Position numbers and translations under genes: made by a program. A stretch of 30,413 bases of DNA. Origin: Micrococcales bacterium (GTDB lineage Bacteria; Actinomycetota; Actinomycetes; S36-B12; UBA5976). Below are positions 14,721 through 21,714 of this stretch, piece after piece. Each line of letters begins with the position of its first letter. Position 1 is the first letter of the stretch. Under the pieces are notes generated by a model. That model saw nothing but the letters and a program-made list of their open reading frames with translations. It had not been told where the DNA came from and searched no databases. Location: positions 1-30,413 of the forward strand of contig JAHEEQ010000045.1 in NCBI GenBank assembly GCA_024640585.1, read 5' to 3'.

Positions 14721-14734
14721 GAGGTATAAACCTC
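14721..14734. repeat. Short inverted repeat between lipoprotein and carD genes
   Basis: GAGGT and ACCTC flank ATAA. It lies upstream of both divergent genes, so it is more likely a protein-binding site than a terminator. No known regulator motif is recognised. Confidence 0.35.
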
Positions 14735-14790
14735 ATTTTCACTCACAAATCGGCAAAATCCAAGCGTTCTGAGAGGCCATGAACTCGGGG

Positions 14791-14796
14791 TAAACT
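14791..14796 (+). promoter_or_regulatory. Predicted -10 box of carD
   Basis: TAAACT fits TANNNT and would start transcription near 14803, leaving a leader of about 24 nt with GAAAGG (14809-14814) as a distant ribosome site. GGGG (14787-14790) and CCCC (14800-14803) flank the box symmetrically. A -35 is not obvious. Confidence 0.35.
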
Positions 14797-14826
14797 TCGC
14801 CCCTAATCGAAAGGCCCTTTTCTCCT

Positions 14827-15309
14827 ATGGCATTCAAAAAAGGCGAAACAGTCGTTTACCCACACCACGGCGCTTCAACCATCGTTGATATCTACAAGCA
14901 GACTATTAATGGTCGCGAAATGGAATTCCTGATTTTGAAGGTTCAGCAAAGCGAACTCACCATCGAAGTTCCTTCTGGAAACGCAGAATATGTTGGCGTG
15001 CGCGATGTTGTTAGCAAAGAAGGTCTACAAGATGTGTTTAACATCTTGCGACAGCCGTACATTGAAGAGCCAACAAACTGGTCACGTCGTTACAAAGCAA
15101 ATGTTGAAAAAATCGCTTCAGGCGATGTAATCAAAGTAGCTGAAGTTGTTCGCGATCTTTACCGCCGTCAAGAAGACCGTGGCCTTTCTGCAGGCGAAAA
15201 ACGTATGTTGCAAAAGGCAATCCAAATCTTGAGTTCTGAAGTTGCATTGGCACAGAAGTCTGACGATATTGCCGCAACTGAAAAAATTATGGAAGTACTT
15301 GCTGCATAA
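14827..15309 (+). CDS. carD: RNA polymerase-binding transcription factor CarD
   Basis: CarD binds the RNA polymerase beta subunit and stabilises the open complex, especially at rRNA promoters. The 160 residues contain the Tudor-like RNA polymerase interaction domain ([15 protein letters not shown], 3-17) and the helical DNA-binding domain. Trp85 in [12 protein letters not shown] corresponds to the Trp that wedges the upstream edge of the bubble in mycobacterial Car[21 protein letters not shown] is typical. It heads the core carD-ispD order of actinobacteria; the next gene is the decayed IspD homologue. Confidence 0.96.
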   Translation: MAFKKGETVVYPHHGASTIVDIYKQTINGREMEFLILKVQQSELTIEVPSGNAEYVGVRDVVSKEGLQDVFNILRQPYIEEPTNWSRRYKANVEKIASGDVIKVAEVVRDLYRRQEDRGLSAGEKRMLQKAIQILSSEVALAQKSDDIAATEKIMEVLAA

Positions 15310-15335
15310 CTGCTGCAAGAGTTGAGAGCTGGATT

Positions 15336-15965
15336 ATGGCAACTCAATCTGGACATTCTGTCCACGTAGTAATTGTTGTGGAATCTGAACTTGCGCTTTT
15401 ACCTTTGGGTTCAAGCACAATTGCTGGTACTGCTGTATCTCGCGCCCAGTCTGCAAGTTGTCTTCCAAGTGTAAGTCTGTGGATTCAACCCGCATTGCGT
15501 CCAAAATGGCAAAAGCTAGATCGAAAACTCAGAACTCCTTGTGTTATCGAGACTGCAGAAACGCTTTTTGAGGTTGCAAAGAACTCTTCCGCTGATGTCG
15601 TGATGATCCATGAAGCACAGCGACCTCTAACTTTGAATTCAACCTTTGACAGAGTTGCTTTGGCAATTACAAGTGAAATAACTGCTGCAAGACCTGCACA
15701 TGTTGTGGTGGATACATTAAAAATTGTAGATCACAATCACATAGTTACTGGCACTGTAAATCGAGAACTGGTTCAATCTCTAACTTCACCAGAAGCCTAT
15801 TTGCGTGAAGCAATCACGGGTCACAATGAGAACGGTTGGACATTCACCACAGGTTATGGCTTAAACGAATTGGTTCGAGGGGATCAAGAGTCTCTAAAGG
15901 TGCGCTCGCCAGAAGATGTGCAATTAGTTGAATCATTCTTGGTCTGGCAGACCAAAACAAGTTAG
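15336..15965 (+). CDS. Degenerate IspD-fold protein (probable pseudoenzyme at the native ispD locus)
   Basis: This 209-residue frame sits where ispD lies in other actinobacteria. The middle and C-terminal parts still align with MEP cytidylyltransferase: VVMIHEAQRPLT (89-99, normally HDAARPL), VVDTLKIVD (124-132, normally DTIK), REL..SLTSPEAYL (normally TPQ.F) and SLKVRSPED with Lys188. The N-terminal glycine-rich AAGSGxRLG loop with its Arg and Lys is replaced by VVESELALLPLGSS. The TDD motif reads TTG and the HDAAR Asp is Glu. CTP binding and catalysis are therefore unlikely. The frame is uninterrupted, so it is probably expressed or recently inactivated. The intact paralogue at 16295-17002 may have replaced it. 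Confidence 0.7.
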   Translation: MATQSGHSVHVVIVVESELALLPLGSSTIAGTAVSRAQSASCLPSVSLWIQPALRPKWQKLDRKLRTPCVIETAETLFEVAKNSSADVVMIHEAQRPLTLNSTFDRVALAITSEITAARPAHVVVDTLKIVDHNHIVTGTVNRELVQSLTSPEAYLREAITGHNENGWTFTTGYGLNELVRGDQESLKVRSPEDVQLVESFLVWQTKTS

Positions 15966-16288
15966 TCGTCTTTTGGCTTGCGAAGTTCTTTGGCTTCGTC
16001 AATAAATTTCTTCGGTTGTTTGCGAATTGCTTTAGGTAGTCCAGTAAACAAGTAAAGCGGGTCGGACAAAACGCGTCGTGCGATTCGCCATGGCTTTGTC
16101 GCCAAACGATTTTCTAGATCCTTTACATATTCCTTTCGCAAATCATGAGTGTCATGGCGCATTACTGCACCGCAGGCAGTGCACTTCGCAGTAGCTAGTA
16201 AACGGCCCGCGTAGGTGACTTGGTGTTCGGTTTCACGATTGCACATCGCGCATAACAAAACTGCAAATTGTTTTTGATTATCAGGCAT
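15962..16288 (-). CDS. Zinc-ribbon protein at the end of the PTS operon
   Basis: A 108-residue protein, last of the nine-gene minus-strand operon. Residues 12-40 form a zinc ribbon with two CxxC pairs (LLCAMCNRE and CTACGAV), joined by HQVTYAGRLLATAK. The rest is basic and helical (RKEYVKDLENRLATKPWRIARRVL; PKAIRKQPKKFIDEAKEL). I do not recognise a characterised family; similar short CxxC proteins are annotated only as hypothetical. It starts 6 nt after the cytidylyltransferase stop. Its stop overlaps the degenerate ispD stop (TTAG, 15962-15965). Confidence 0.7.
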   Translation of the reverse strand: MPDNQKQFAVLLCAMCNRETEHQVTYAGRLLATAKCTACGAVMRHDTHDLRKEYVKDLENRLATKPWRIARRVLSDPLYLFTGLPKAIRKQPKKFIDEAKELRKPKDD

Positions 16289-16294
16289 AATGAA

Positions 16295-17002
16295 TCATTT
16301 CAGAATGTAGTTGTTGCTGGCGAGAAGGTGTTCAACCATCACCAGATCTTGCGGATAGGTAACTTTGATGTTTAGTGCGGTTCCACGAACGCATTCAACT
16401 TTCAAATCTGGATAGTACTTTTCCATGCACATTGAAGTATCGCTTCCTTCAAAGTTTTCTAAACCTGCTTTTCGGTAGGCATCGAGAATTTCTTTTGCTT
16501 TGAAGACCTGCGGGGTTTGCACACGCACAATTTCTGCATCATGCGCATTGCCATGCAAAACAGCTGTTTCTAAATACGGAAGTGCACCACCATTGTTTTC
16601 GGCAGCGCGCACAATGTCACGTATTAATTTTGGTCCTGCAAGTGGACGAGCGCCATCGTGAATTAAAACTAGTTTGCAGTCCCCAGATTCGATCGAAGGG
16701 GCAAGAAATTCGAGTGCACGTGATTCAGATGCATGGCGAGATGCTCCGCCATCCACGATGTCGACAGGAACTGGAACATGTTTTGCAAATATTTCGCGAG
16801 CAAATTCGCGTTCGGATTGGTGAACTACTAAAACATATCGGTCGAAGAGTTCGGAGTCGATGAGCCATTTGAAGCTCCAAGTTGCCAATTCGCGTCCTCC
16901 GAGGGGGAGCCAAACTTTGTTGGTTCCCGCCCCAAGACGTGTACCGCTACCAGCAGCAAGAACTACAGCAGTTCGACCAGTCTGGTGGCGATTAAATTTC
17001 AT
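16295..17002 (-). CDS. IspD-family cytidylyltransferase (MEP or polyol-phosphate cytidylyltransferase)
   Basis: The enzyme should transfer CMP from CTP to a polyol phosphate. The 235 residues contain all catalytic landmarks of IspD/TarI: AAGSGTRLG (16-24), Lys29, GGASRHAS (85-92), IHDGARPL (114-121), VQTPQVF (161-167), a SDT in place of TDD (187-189), and NIKVTYPQDL with Lys213. Substrate is uncertain. As IspD it would make CDP-methylerythritol from MEP, as TarI/CrpPA-like it would make CDP-ribitol or a similar CDP-alditol. The gene follows the DXR-like oxidoreductase with a TAATG overlap inside a polyol PTS operon. Since the IspD at 15336 is degenerate, this may be the cell's working IspD. 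Confidence 0.85.
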   Translation of the reverse strand: MKFNRHQTGRTAVVLAAGSGTRLGAGTNKVWLPLGGRELATWSFKWLIDSELFDRYVLVVHQSEREFAREIFAKHVPVPVDIVDGGASRHASESRALEFLAPSIESGDCKLVLIHDGARPLAGPKLIRDIVRAAENNGGALPYLETAVLHGNAHDAEIVRVQTPQVFKAKEILDAYRKAGLENFEGSDTSMCMEKYYPDLKVECVRGTALNIKVTYPQDLVMVEHLLASNNYILK

Positions 17003-18282
17003 TACAGTCCTAAAGCATCCATCTCATTACGGAGAGCAACGATAGTTTGTGTTTCGTCAATATCCACATCGTCCCAAGTGATTAGGTGGTCGATTGGCAA
17101 ATCGCGTTTAACTGTCGCTCCCTGAAGAAGGCCGATTGGAACCAAATTGTCCCGCTTTGCATCTTCTTTACGATCAGCAACTGCGCGCATTGAGTAGCCG
17201 CCAATGCTGTCGATTTTGTCACCAACAGCATGTGCCTTCTTGGTTGAAGCCACAACTTCAGTCATGCGAGAAGTGCATGCGAATGAAGCTTTGCCTTCAA
17301 CCAGCATTTCAGCAACTGTGATAGGAGCCTCAACACTTGCTAGGTGGTATGGACGGTAAAGCGAGAAATAAGGACCAGGTCCCATCCCCAAGTAGGACAT
17401 TTCATGTGCGACGTATGGCTTGTCGGTTTTAACGACAACGAAAACTCCAGGTGCAACATCGCCAGTGCAGTAATCAACCACACCAGTTTCTTCCAAAACC
17501 CCACCGGCTTCAGTTGGTGCGAAAACATTGTGAAGTGTTTTAACTGTTGCAGCAGGTCCAATCATTCCGCGCTTGGTTAGTTGTAAACCAGTTGCATTTG
17601 CAAGTGCTGACATTTCAATCATAGTCTTTGAACCATCAGTGAATGAGCAAAGCATTTTTGGATTCATTTGCTTTTGCGCCGCGCGTTCTGCAACTGTGTC
17701 TGGGTTTGAGTGTGGTTCGAATGGGTTGTTCTTACCTTTACCGGCCATCACGATTTCGAAAGAAAGATCACGTGCAAATTCAACGAGGTAAAGAGCTTCA
17801 ACCGGTTCGTCACCATGACAAACTGAATAAAGAACACCATTGTCGGCAGCCATCTTTGTAAGTAGTGGCCCAATAGTCACGTCCATCTCAACATTCAAAA
17901 CTGCAACATGCTTCTTTGCCTTTAGGCAAGCAGAAGTTACGCGTGCACCAATTTCTGGAACACCAGTAGCCTCAACAACTACATCTACATCAAGCTGCGC
18001 AATCAAGGTAGCGTCAGTGGTGCCAACTGGTTGACCCATTGCAATAGCAGCGTTTAGTGCTGCAACATCGGATGAAACTAGAGGTTTTGCAAGACCAAGG
18101 TCTAGGAAAGCTTGTTCAATTCGGGTTGCGTCGATATCTGCAATCACTGAAACATCAATACCGCCCATTGATTGAGTCTGGTTTGCAAACCCACGGCCCA
18201 TTTGGCCAGATCCAACTAGTGCTAGACGGCTATTTCTACCTTGCTTACGTGCGAGCTCTTCTAAACGTCCGCGGTATTCCAT
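17002..18282 (-). CDS. SAF-domain NAD(P)-dependent oxidoreductase, COG4091 / DXR-like (DRL) family
   Basis: A 426-residue oxidoreductase with an N-terminal Rossmann domain (LALVGSGQMGRGF, 20-32; VDVVVEATGVPEIGA), a homoserine-dehydrogenase-like middle domain (GKGKNNPFEPHSNPD; DGSKTMIEMSALANATGL; GPYFSLYRPYHL) and a C-terminal SAF domain (from about 345, with VPIGLLQGATVKRDLP). This is the COG4091 architecture. The Brucella abortus member DRL converts deoxyxylulose 5-phosphate to MEP, replacing DXR; other members have no known substrate. In this operon it occupies the place of the sorbitol-6-phosphate dehydrogenase of E. coli srl. A good ribosome site (AAGGAG, 9 nt) precedes the ATG. The substrate is probably a phosphorylated polyol or ketose. 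Confidence 0.83.
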   Translation of the reverse strand: MEYRGRLEELARKQGRNSRLALVGSGQMGRGFANQTQSMGGIDVSVIADIDATRIEQAFLDLGLAKPLVSSDVAALNAAIAMGQPVGTTDATLIAQLDVDVVVEATGVPEIGARVTSACLKAKKHVAVLNVEMDVTIGPLLTKMAADNGVLYSVCHGDEPVEALYLVEFARDLSFEIVMAGKGKNNPFEPHSNPDTVAERAAQKQMNPKMLCSFTDGSKTMIEMSALANATGLQLTKRGMIGPAATVKTLHNVFAPTEAGGVLEETGVVDYCTGDVAPGVFVVVKTDKPYVAHEMSYLGMGPGPYFSLYRPYHLASVEAPITVAEMLVEGKASFACTSRMTEVVASTKKAHAVGDKIDSIGGYSMRAVADRKEDAKRDNLVPIGLLQGATVKRDLPIDHLITWDDVDIDETQTIVALRNEMDALGL

Positions 18283-18284
18283 TT

Positions 18285-18650
18285 CTACTTGCTCCTTGTA
18301 ATCTTAATTTTCGTTCCGATGTTAATTTCTGGTAATTCTTGTACCGCGATGTTTACATCGCCTGGTAATTCAGCGGTTGTCAAACCATTTGCTTTTAGGT
18401 TTAAGTGACCTAAGTTCATTAAGTTTTCATTTGCCACATCGCCAACTGCAAGAACTTCAAATGAAGCATCGTCGATTGTGACTACGTCACCAGCTTTTAA
18501 TGCGTCTTCTTGATGTTCAACGTTGTGCAGGATGCAAAAATCGTGTAGTTCTTCTGGAGCGTTTGCGCCGAAGAAAACCAGCATCCCTTGTTCCCGAAAA
18601 GCAGGAACAAGGTCGCCGATTGCGAAAACTGTTGTTTCGTAAATATTCAC
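18285..18650 (-). CDS. srlB: PTS glucitol/sorbitol-family EIIA component
   Basis: The soluble EIIA takes phosphate from HPr and passes it to EIIB. The 121 residues match EIIA-Gut: YETTVFAIGDL at the start, DFCILHNVEH with the likely phospho-histidine His42, LAVGDVANENLMNLGHLNLKANGL and the C-terminal INIGTKIKI. GTG at 18650 is preferred over TTG at 18656 because AGG lies 9 nt upstream of it. It follows EIIB closely and is followed 2 nt later by the oxidoreductase. srlB is used for family membership, not for proven sorbitol specificity. Confidence 0.88.
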   Translation of the reverse strand: MNIYETTVFAIGDLVPAFREQGMLVFFGANAPEELHDFCILHNVEHQEDALKAGDVVTIDDASFEVLAVGDVANENLMNLGHLNLKANGLTTAELPGDVNIAVQELPEINIGTKIKITRSK

Positions 18651-18660
18651 TCGCAATTAC

Positions 18661-19032
18661 CTATGCGAGGGTAATGTTTTCTGGTTTAACACCAGAAACA
18701 AATAGTTCTGCAGTGATAAACATTGCGAGTGGACCAGCAGGGCTAGTTGCGTGAATGTCCACGGTTGGAACTTTCTTCATTGGGTAAACGCCAACGCGTG
18801 CAGTTCCGCCACAGTCAATAACTGCAACAGCGATTTTGTCGAATGGTGCACTGCTCTTGAAGCCATCAAATGGCTCGCCGCCAGTCAGTTCTGCAATATG
18901 TGCAGCGACAGCGTGAATGCCGCCACCTGTTACACAGTAGATAAGTGGGCGAGCATCTGTTGGAGTGATCTTTAGAGGTCCGCCCCAGCCACCTTTACCT
19001 GCAATGATATTTACTGCTTTGTAGTCAGCCAT
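18661..19032 (-). CDS. PTS glucitol/sorbitol-family EIIB component (separate protein)
   Basis: This 123-residue protein equals the N-terminal EIIB domain of E. coli SrlE. It keeps GKGGWGGPLKI (12-22) and the phospho-cysteine motif VIDCGGTARVGVYP with Cys74, and ends VSGVKPENITLA like the E. coli domain boundary. It receives phosphate from EIIA and gives it to the incoming polyol. In E. coli EIIB is fused in front of EIIC2; here it is a free protein encoded after EIIC2. AAGG precedes the ATG by 10 nt. A strong GC-rich hairpin lies upstream in the 72-nt gap. Confidence 0.9.
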   Translation of the reverse strand: MADYKAVNIIAGKGGWGGPLKITPTDARPLIYCVTGGGIHAVAAHIAELTGGEPFDGFKSSAPFDKIAVAVIDCGGTARVGVYPMKKVPTVDIHATSPAGPLAMFITAELFVSGVKPENITLA

Positions 19033-19071
19033 TTCTTAAGCCTTTCGGAAAATTGTTATAGAAATAAGAAT

Positions 19072-19093
19072 GGGGCTGCCAGGTGGCAGCCCC
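19072..19093 (-). terminator. GC-rich hairpin inside the PTS operon (partial terminator or processing site)
   Basis: GGGGCTGCC (19072-19080) and GGCAGCCCC (19085-19093) form a perfect 9-bp stem with a 4-nt loop. On the minus strand it is followed by ATTCTTATTT, a moderately T-rich run. It lies between the EIIC2 stop (19105) and the EIIB start (19032), so it would reduce read-through or stabilise the upstream mRNA end and shift the ratio of membrane to soluble components. Confidence 0.6.
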
Positions 19094-19104
19094 ACCCCAT
19101 GTAT

Positions 19105-19647
19105 TTAGTTGTTGTACAGGCCGAAGCTTGCGAAGTACGCAATGACCACAGAAAGTGGACCGGTAATCAAACGCGAGAACAAAACGGCTGGAACGCCAAC
19201 TTCAACGGTTTCTGGTTCGGCTTCACCAAGAGCAAGGCCAACCGGAATGAAGTCACAACCAACTTGTGGGTTGATTGCAAACAAAGCAGGAAGTGCATAG
19301 CTAGCAGGGATGGTTCCCTTACCAATTTCAACACCTAGCAATGTTCCAACGATTTGCGCAATAACAGCGCCAGGTCCAAGCAATGGGCTTAGAACTGGAA
19401 TAGCACAAACGATGGAAACAAGAATCAAGCCACCAAGTGAAGAAGCTGATCCACTGATTGCATTAGCAATCTTTTCGCCAACACCAGTTGCAAGAATCAA
19501 ACCGATGATGAATGAAATGAATGCCATGAAAGGAATTACGTTACGGATTGTTGTGTCAACCGCATCGCGACCTGCTTGGTAAAGGGTGCCAACGACACCA
19601 CCGACAGAACGACCAATCTTTACAAGAAGTGCGTTTAGTGCGTCCAT
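19105..19647 (-). CDS. PTS glucitol/sorbitol-family EIIC2 component (separate protein)
   Basis: A 180-residue membrane protein equal to the C-terminal EIIC2 part of E. coli SrlE. Features are an amphipathic N-terminus (LVKIGRSVGGVVGTLYQAGRD), IRNVIPFMAFISFIIGLIL, ILVSIVCAIPVLSPLLGPGA and the polar loop FAINPQVGCDFIPVGLALGEAEPETVEVG in pieces typical of this family. The start at 19647 is chosen because AAGGAG lies 10 nt upstream; the ATG at 19656 is only 1 nt from that site and overlaps the EIIC gene. Together with EIIC it forms the transport channel. Confidence 0.88.
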   Translation of the reverse strand: MDALNALLVKIGRSVGGVVGTLYQAGRDAVDTTIRNVIPFMAFISFIIGLILATGVGEKIANAISGSASSLGGLILVSIVCAIPVLSPLLGPGAVIAQIVGTLLGVEIGKGTIPASYALPALFAINPQVGCDFIPVGLALGEAEPETVEVGVPAVLFSRLITGPLSVVIAYFASFGLYNN

Positions 19648-19648
19648 G

Positions 19649-20185
19649 TTATGCATTCTCCTTACGGGAAATCATCACTTTAGTGATGAACTCAGTGACG
19701 ATACCGCGGATGAAAATGACTACAAGACCTACAAGTAGGTAACGGATAGCCAAAGGTCCTTGTTCGTAACCAAGTGTTGTTATACCTGATGCAATACCTG
19801 CCCATACGAAAAGTTCGCCTGGGTTAGCATGCGGGAAAATGCCAAGAATTGGATGTACGAAAGAAACTGCAGCATCGTAAAACGCTGGCTTCTGACGTTC
19901 TGGCAAGAAACGACCAACGGTGTAAGCCATTGGGTTTGTAAAGAAGAATACTGCCAAGAATGGCAATACCATGTAGCGAACTGGGTACCACTGGATACCT
20001 GGTTGCGCTGCTTTGACGCCTAGGCTTTCAATCTTCTCTGGTCCGATAAGACGGATCAATGCGTTCACTGCGGTCAAAAGAACCACAAGTGTTGGCAAGA
20101 TGCCACCCATCAGGCTAAGAAGAACCTGGCCACCTTGGTTGAAGACTCCAATGAAGTCTTGCGCCCAAACGGCTAGTGTGTCCAT
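19649..20185 (-). CDS. srlA: PTS glucitol/sorbitol-family EIIC component
   Basis: A 178-residue membrane protein homologous to SrlA. Hydrophobic segments include VLLSLMGGILPTLVVLLTAVNAL and YMVLPFLAVFFFTNPMAYTVG; the family motifs FTNPMAYTVGRFLPERQKPAFYD and HPILGIFPHANPGELFVW are clear. It imports a polyol with coupled phosphorylation by EIIB. GGAGG lies 4 nt upstream of the ATG. The 82-nt gap to gutM holds several inverted repeats. No EI gene of the PTS is in the window; HPr is at 25066. Confidence 0.9.
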   Translation of the reverse strand: MDTLAVWAQDFIGVFNQGGQVLLSLMGGILPTLVVLLTAVNALIRLIGPEKIESLGVKAAQPGIQWYPVRYMVLPFLAVFFFTNPMAYTVGRFLPERQKPAFYDAAVSFVHPILGIFPHANPGELFVWAGIASGITTLGYEQGPLAIRYLLVGLVVIFIRGIVTEFITKVMISRKENA

Positions 20186-20194
20186 TTACCCTCC

Positions 20195-20222
20195 AACTGC
20201 TCTAACAGTTACAACTTGTAAC
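20195..20222 (-). repeat. Overlapping palindromes upstream of srlA
   Basis: AACTG (20195-20199) and CAGTT (20206-20210) form a 16-bp inverted repeat, and GTTACAACTTGTAAC (20208-20222) is a perfect 15-nt palindrome that shares bases with it. They lie 10-37 nt upstream of the srlA start, next to the ribosome site, and could be an operator or competing mRNA hairpins. Confidence 0.45.
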
Positions 20223-20229
20223 CGGCAAA

Positions 20230-20257
20230 CCGTTTAGGCCGGGTAGGTCCTAAACGG
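20230..20257 (-). terminator. Hairpin between gutM and srlA
   Basis: CCGTTTAGG (20230-20238) pairs perfectly with CCTAAACGG (20249-20257), loop 10 nt. On the minus strand it starts 10 nt after the gutM stop and is followed only by TTT, so it may be a weak terminator or attenuator separating the regulator genes from the transport genes. Confidence 0.45.
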
Positions 20258-20267
20258 GTTCTCTCAC

Positions 20268-20660
20268 TTACTCCGGAACTGAAGTTTCCTTCGGTTTCAG
20301 CAAAGTAGAAGCCGCCATCTGAGCCGCACTTCTAACTTTTCGACTTAACTGAGGGATGTCACCATCTCCAGCTAATTCGGTTAGTGAAAGTCCTTTTAGT
20401 GCAGGGAATGGCTTGGGACCTGCGAAGACTGTAAATCCAGTCATAACTCGCGCATCAACCACAGTTTCTCCCTGGCGTGCAATTGCAACAAATGCGCGAC
20501 CACCACGGTAGCGCTTTCCACCCATACCAATTGCGGATTCGCCTTGGGCGCGCAATTCTTTAAGTGAATCGTTGAATTTCATTGCTTGTTTGTATGTCAA
20601 AATTAATTGTGCAAACCAAGTTATTCCAATAAGAATAAATACGAGTGGCAAGTTTTCCAT
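20268..20660 (-). CDS. gutM: GutM-type glucitol operon activator
   Basis: A 130-residue protein with one N-terminal membrane helix (LPLVFILIGITWFAQLILTY, 4-23) and a cytoplasmic domain with the GutM pattern LKELRAQGESAIGMGGKRYRGGRAFVAIA (in parts 34-63), VVDARVMTGFTVFA and FPALKGLSL. E. coli GutM activates the srl operon and many glucitol PTS operons carry a copy. Its start overlaps the stop of the SorC-type regulator (TAATG), so both regulators are made together. Confidence 0.9.
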   Translation of the reverse strand: MENLPLVFILIGITWFAQLILTYKQAMKFNDSLKELRAQGESAIGMGGKRYRGGRAFVAIARQGETVVDARVMTGFTVFAGPKPFPALKGLSLTELAGDGDIPQLSRKVRSAAQMAASTLLKPKETSVPE

Positions 20661-21634
20661 TATGACGCCACCTTAGCCTGTTTTGTTGCTGAAAGTATTC
20701 GAATAATCTCAAAAGCGCATGAACTGCTAATGATTACTTCGGAAACAAAGCCACCACGAATTGCGCCAATCACACCGCGTGCTTTGTCAGCACCGGCTGC
20801 CATGCCAATAACAAATGGAATGCGACGTAATTGTTCGAGACTTAGGCCAACAATTCGATCGCTCCAACCATGATCAAGTTCTTTGCCATTGATGTCATAG
20901 AAACGTGCGCCGATGTCGCCAGCCATTTCTTTGGTAAGTGCATCGTATTGAGCATCTGGCAGTCCAGCGCTATGTAGCAATTCCATGGAAGAAGAAGCAC
21001 CTTTGCTACCAATTCCCACGACAGCTAGTTCTGCATTTGCAGCTTGTGTTAAAACATCAGAAACTGAAGGTTCGTTGATAAATGCTTTATGCGCTTCAGA
21101 ACTTCGAACCACTACTGGTGCGAGCAATGTTGAAAAAGTTGCACCCATTTTGCTTGCCATCGAGCGAATCAAATCTTCACCGCTGCTACCTGTTGCAAGT
21201 GCGGTCATACCTCCGACAAGTGGAACGAGTCGAATGCCTGGCTGGTAGTCAGCGTCAAGTGCATTGACCATTGCTTGCAAAGTAGATCCCCAGCTAACAG
21301 AGATTGTTGTGTTTGGGCGAGTGCGTTCTACAAGTGCTTCTGCACCAAGCGCACCAACACCAGTGAATTCATCAAGCTTGTTTAAAGTTCGAGCGACGCG
21401 GATGTTTTTTACTGGAAGTAGTTCGCGGATAGCTTTTTCAAGTGCTGCATCGCGATTAGCTTGTTCTACGATTTTGATCTGGACGATTCCTTGGGCGCGA
21501 GCATCGGTGAGCATGCGGGAAACATTTGACCGGCTCACACCTAGATTCTCAGCAATTTCATCCTGAGACATCTCATCTTCGTAATAGAGGCGCGCTGCTT
21601 TTACGAGCAGTGCTCTATCGCGAGGAAGGGCCAT
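20660..21634 (-). CDS. SorC/DeoR-type sugar-binding transcriptional regulator
   Basis: This regulator probably controls the polyol operon in response to a phosphorylated sugar. The protein has an N-terminal HTH (DEMSQDEIAENLGVSRSNVSRML, in two parts near residues 20-42) and a SorC effector domain with GVGALGAEAL, TISVSWGSTLQAMV, LVPLVGG and AVVGIGSKGASSS. The C-terminal phosphosugar isomerase-like fold is complete. ATG at 21634 is preferred; a GTG at 21640 would add two residues. It is first in the nine-gene operon, behind a predicted promoter (21715-21743) and an inverted repeat at 21677-21692. Confidence 0.9.
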   Translation of the reverse strand: MALPRDRALLVKAARLYYEDEMSQDEIAENLGVSRSNVSRMLTDARAQGIVQIKIVEQANRDAALEKAIRELLPVKNIRVARTLNKLDEFTGVGALGAEALVERTRPNTTISVSWGSTLQAMVNALDADYQPGIRLVPLVGGMTALATGSSGEDLIRSMASKMGATFSTLLAPVVVRSSEAHKAFINEPSVSDVLTQAANAELAVVGIGSKGASSSMELLHSAGLPDAQYDALTKEMAGDIGARFYDINGKELDHGWSDRIVGLSLEQLRRIPFVIGMAAGADKARGVIGAIRGGFVSEVIISSSCAFEIIRILSATKQAKVAS

Positions 21635-21676
21635 CGTCACATCCGTTCAGGTATCGGAACTTTTGACCAAGTTTGG

Positions 21677-21692
21677 AGTGAATTGGCTCACT
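21677..21692. promoter_or_regulatory. Candidate SorC-type operator
   Basis: AGTGAATTGGCTCACT has perfect 5-bp arms (AGTGA and TCACT) around 6 nt. It lies about 16-31 nt downstream of the predicted transcription start on the minus strand and 43 nt upstream of the regulator gene, a good position for repression. Assignment to the SorC regulator is inference. Confidence 0.5.
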
Positions 21693-21714
21693 TTGCAAGA
21701 GTACCCACGAGTTT

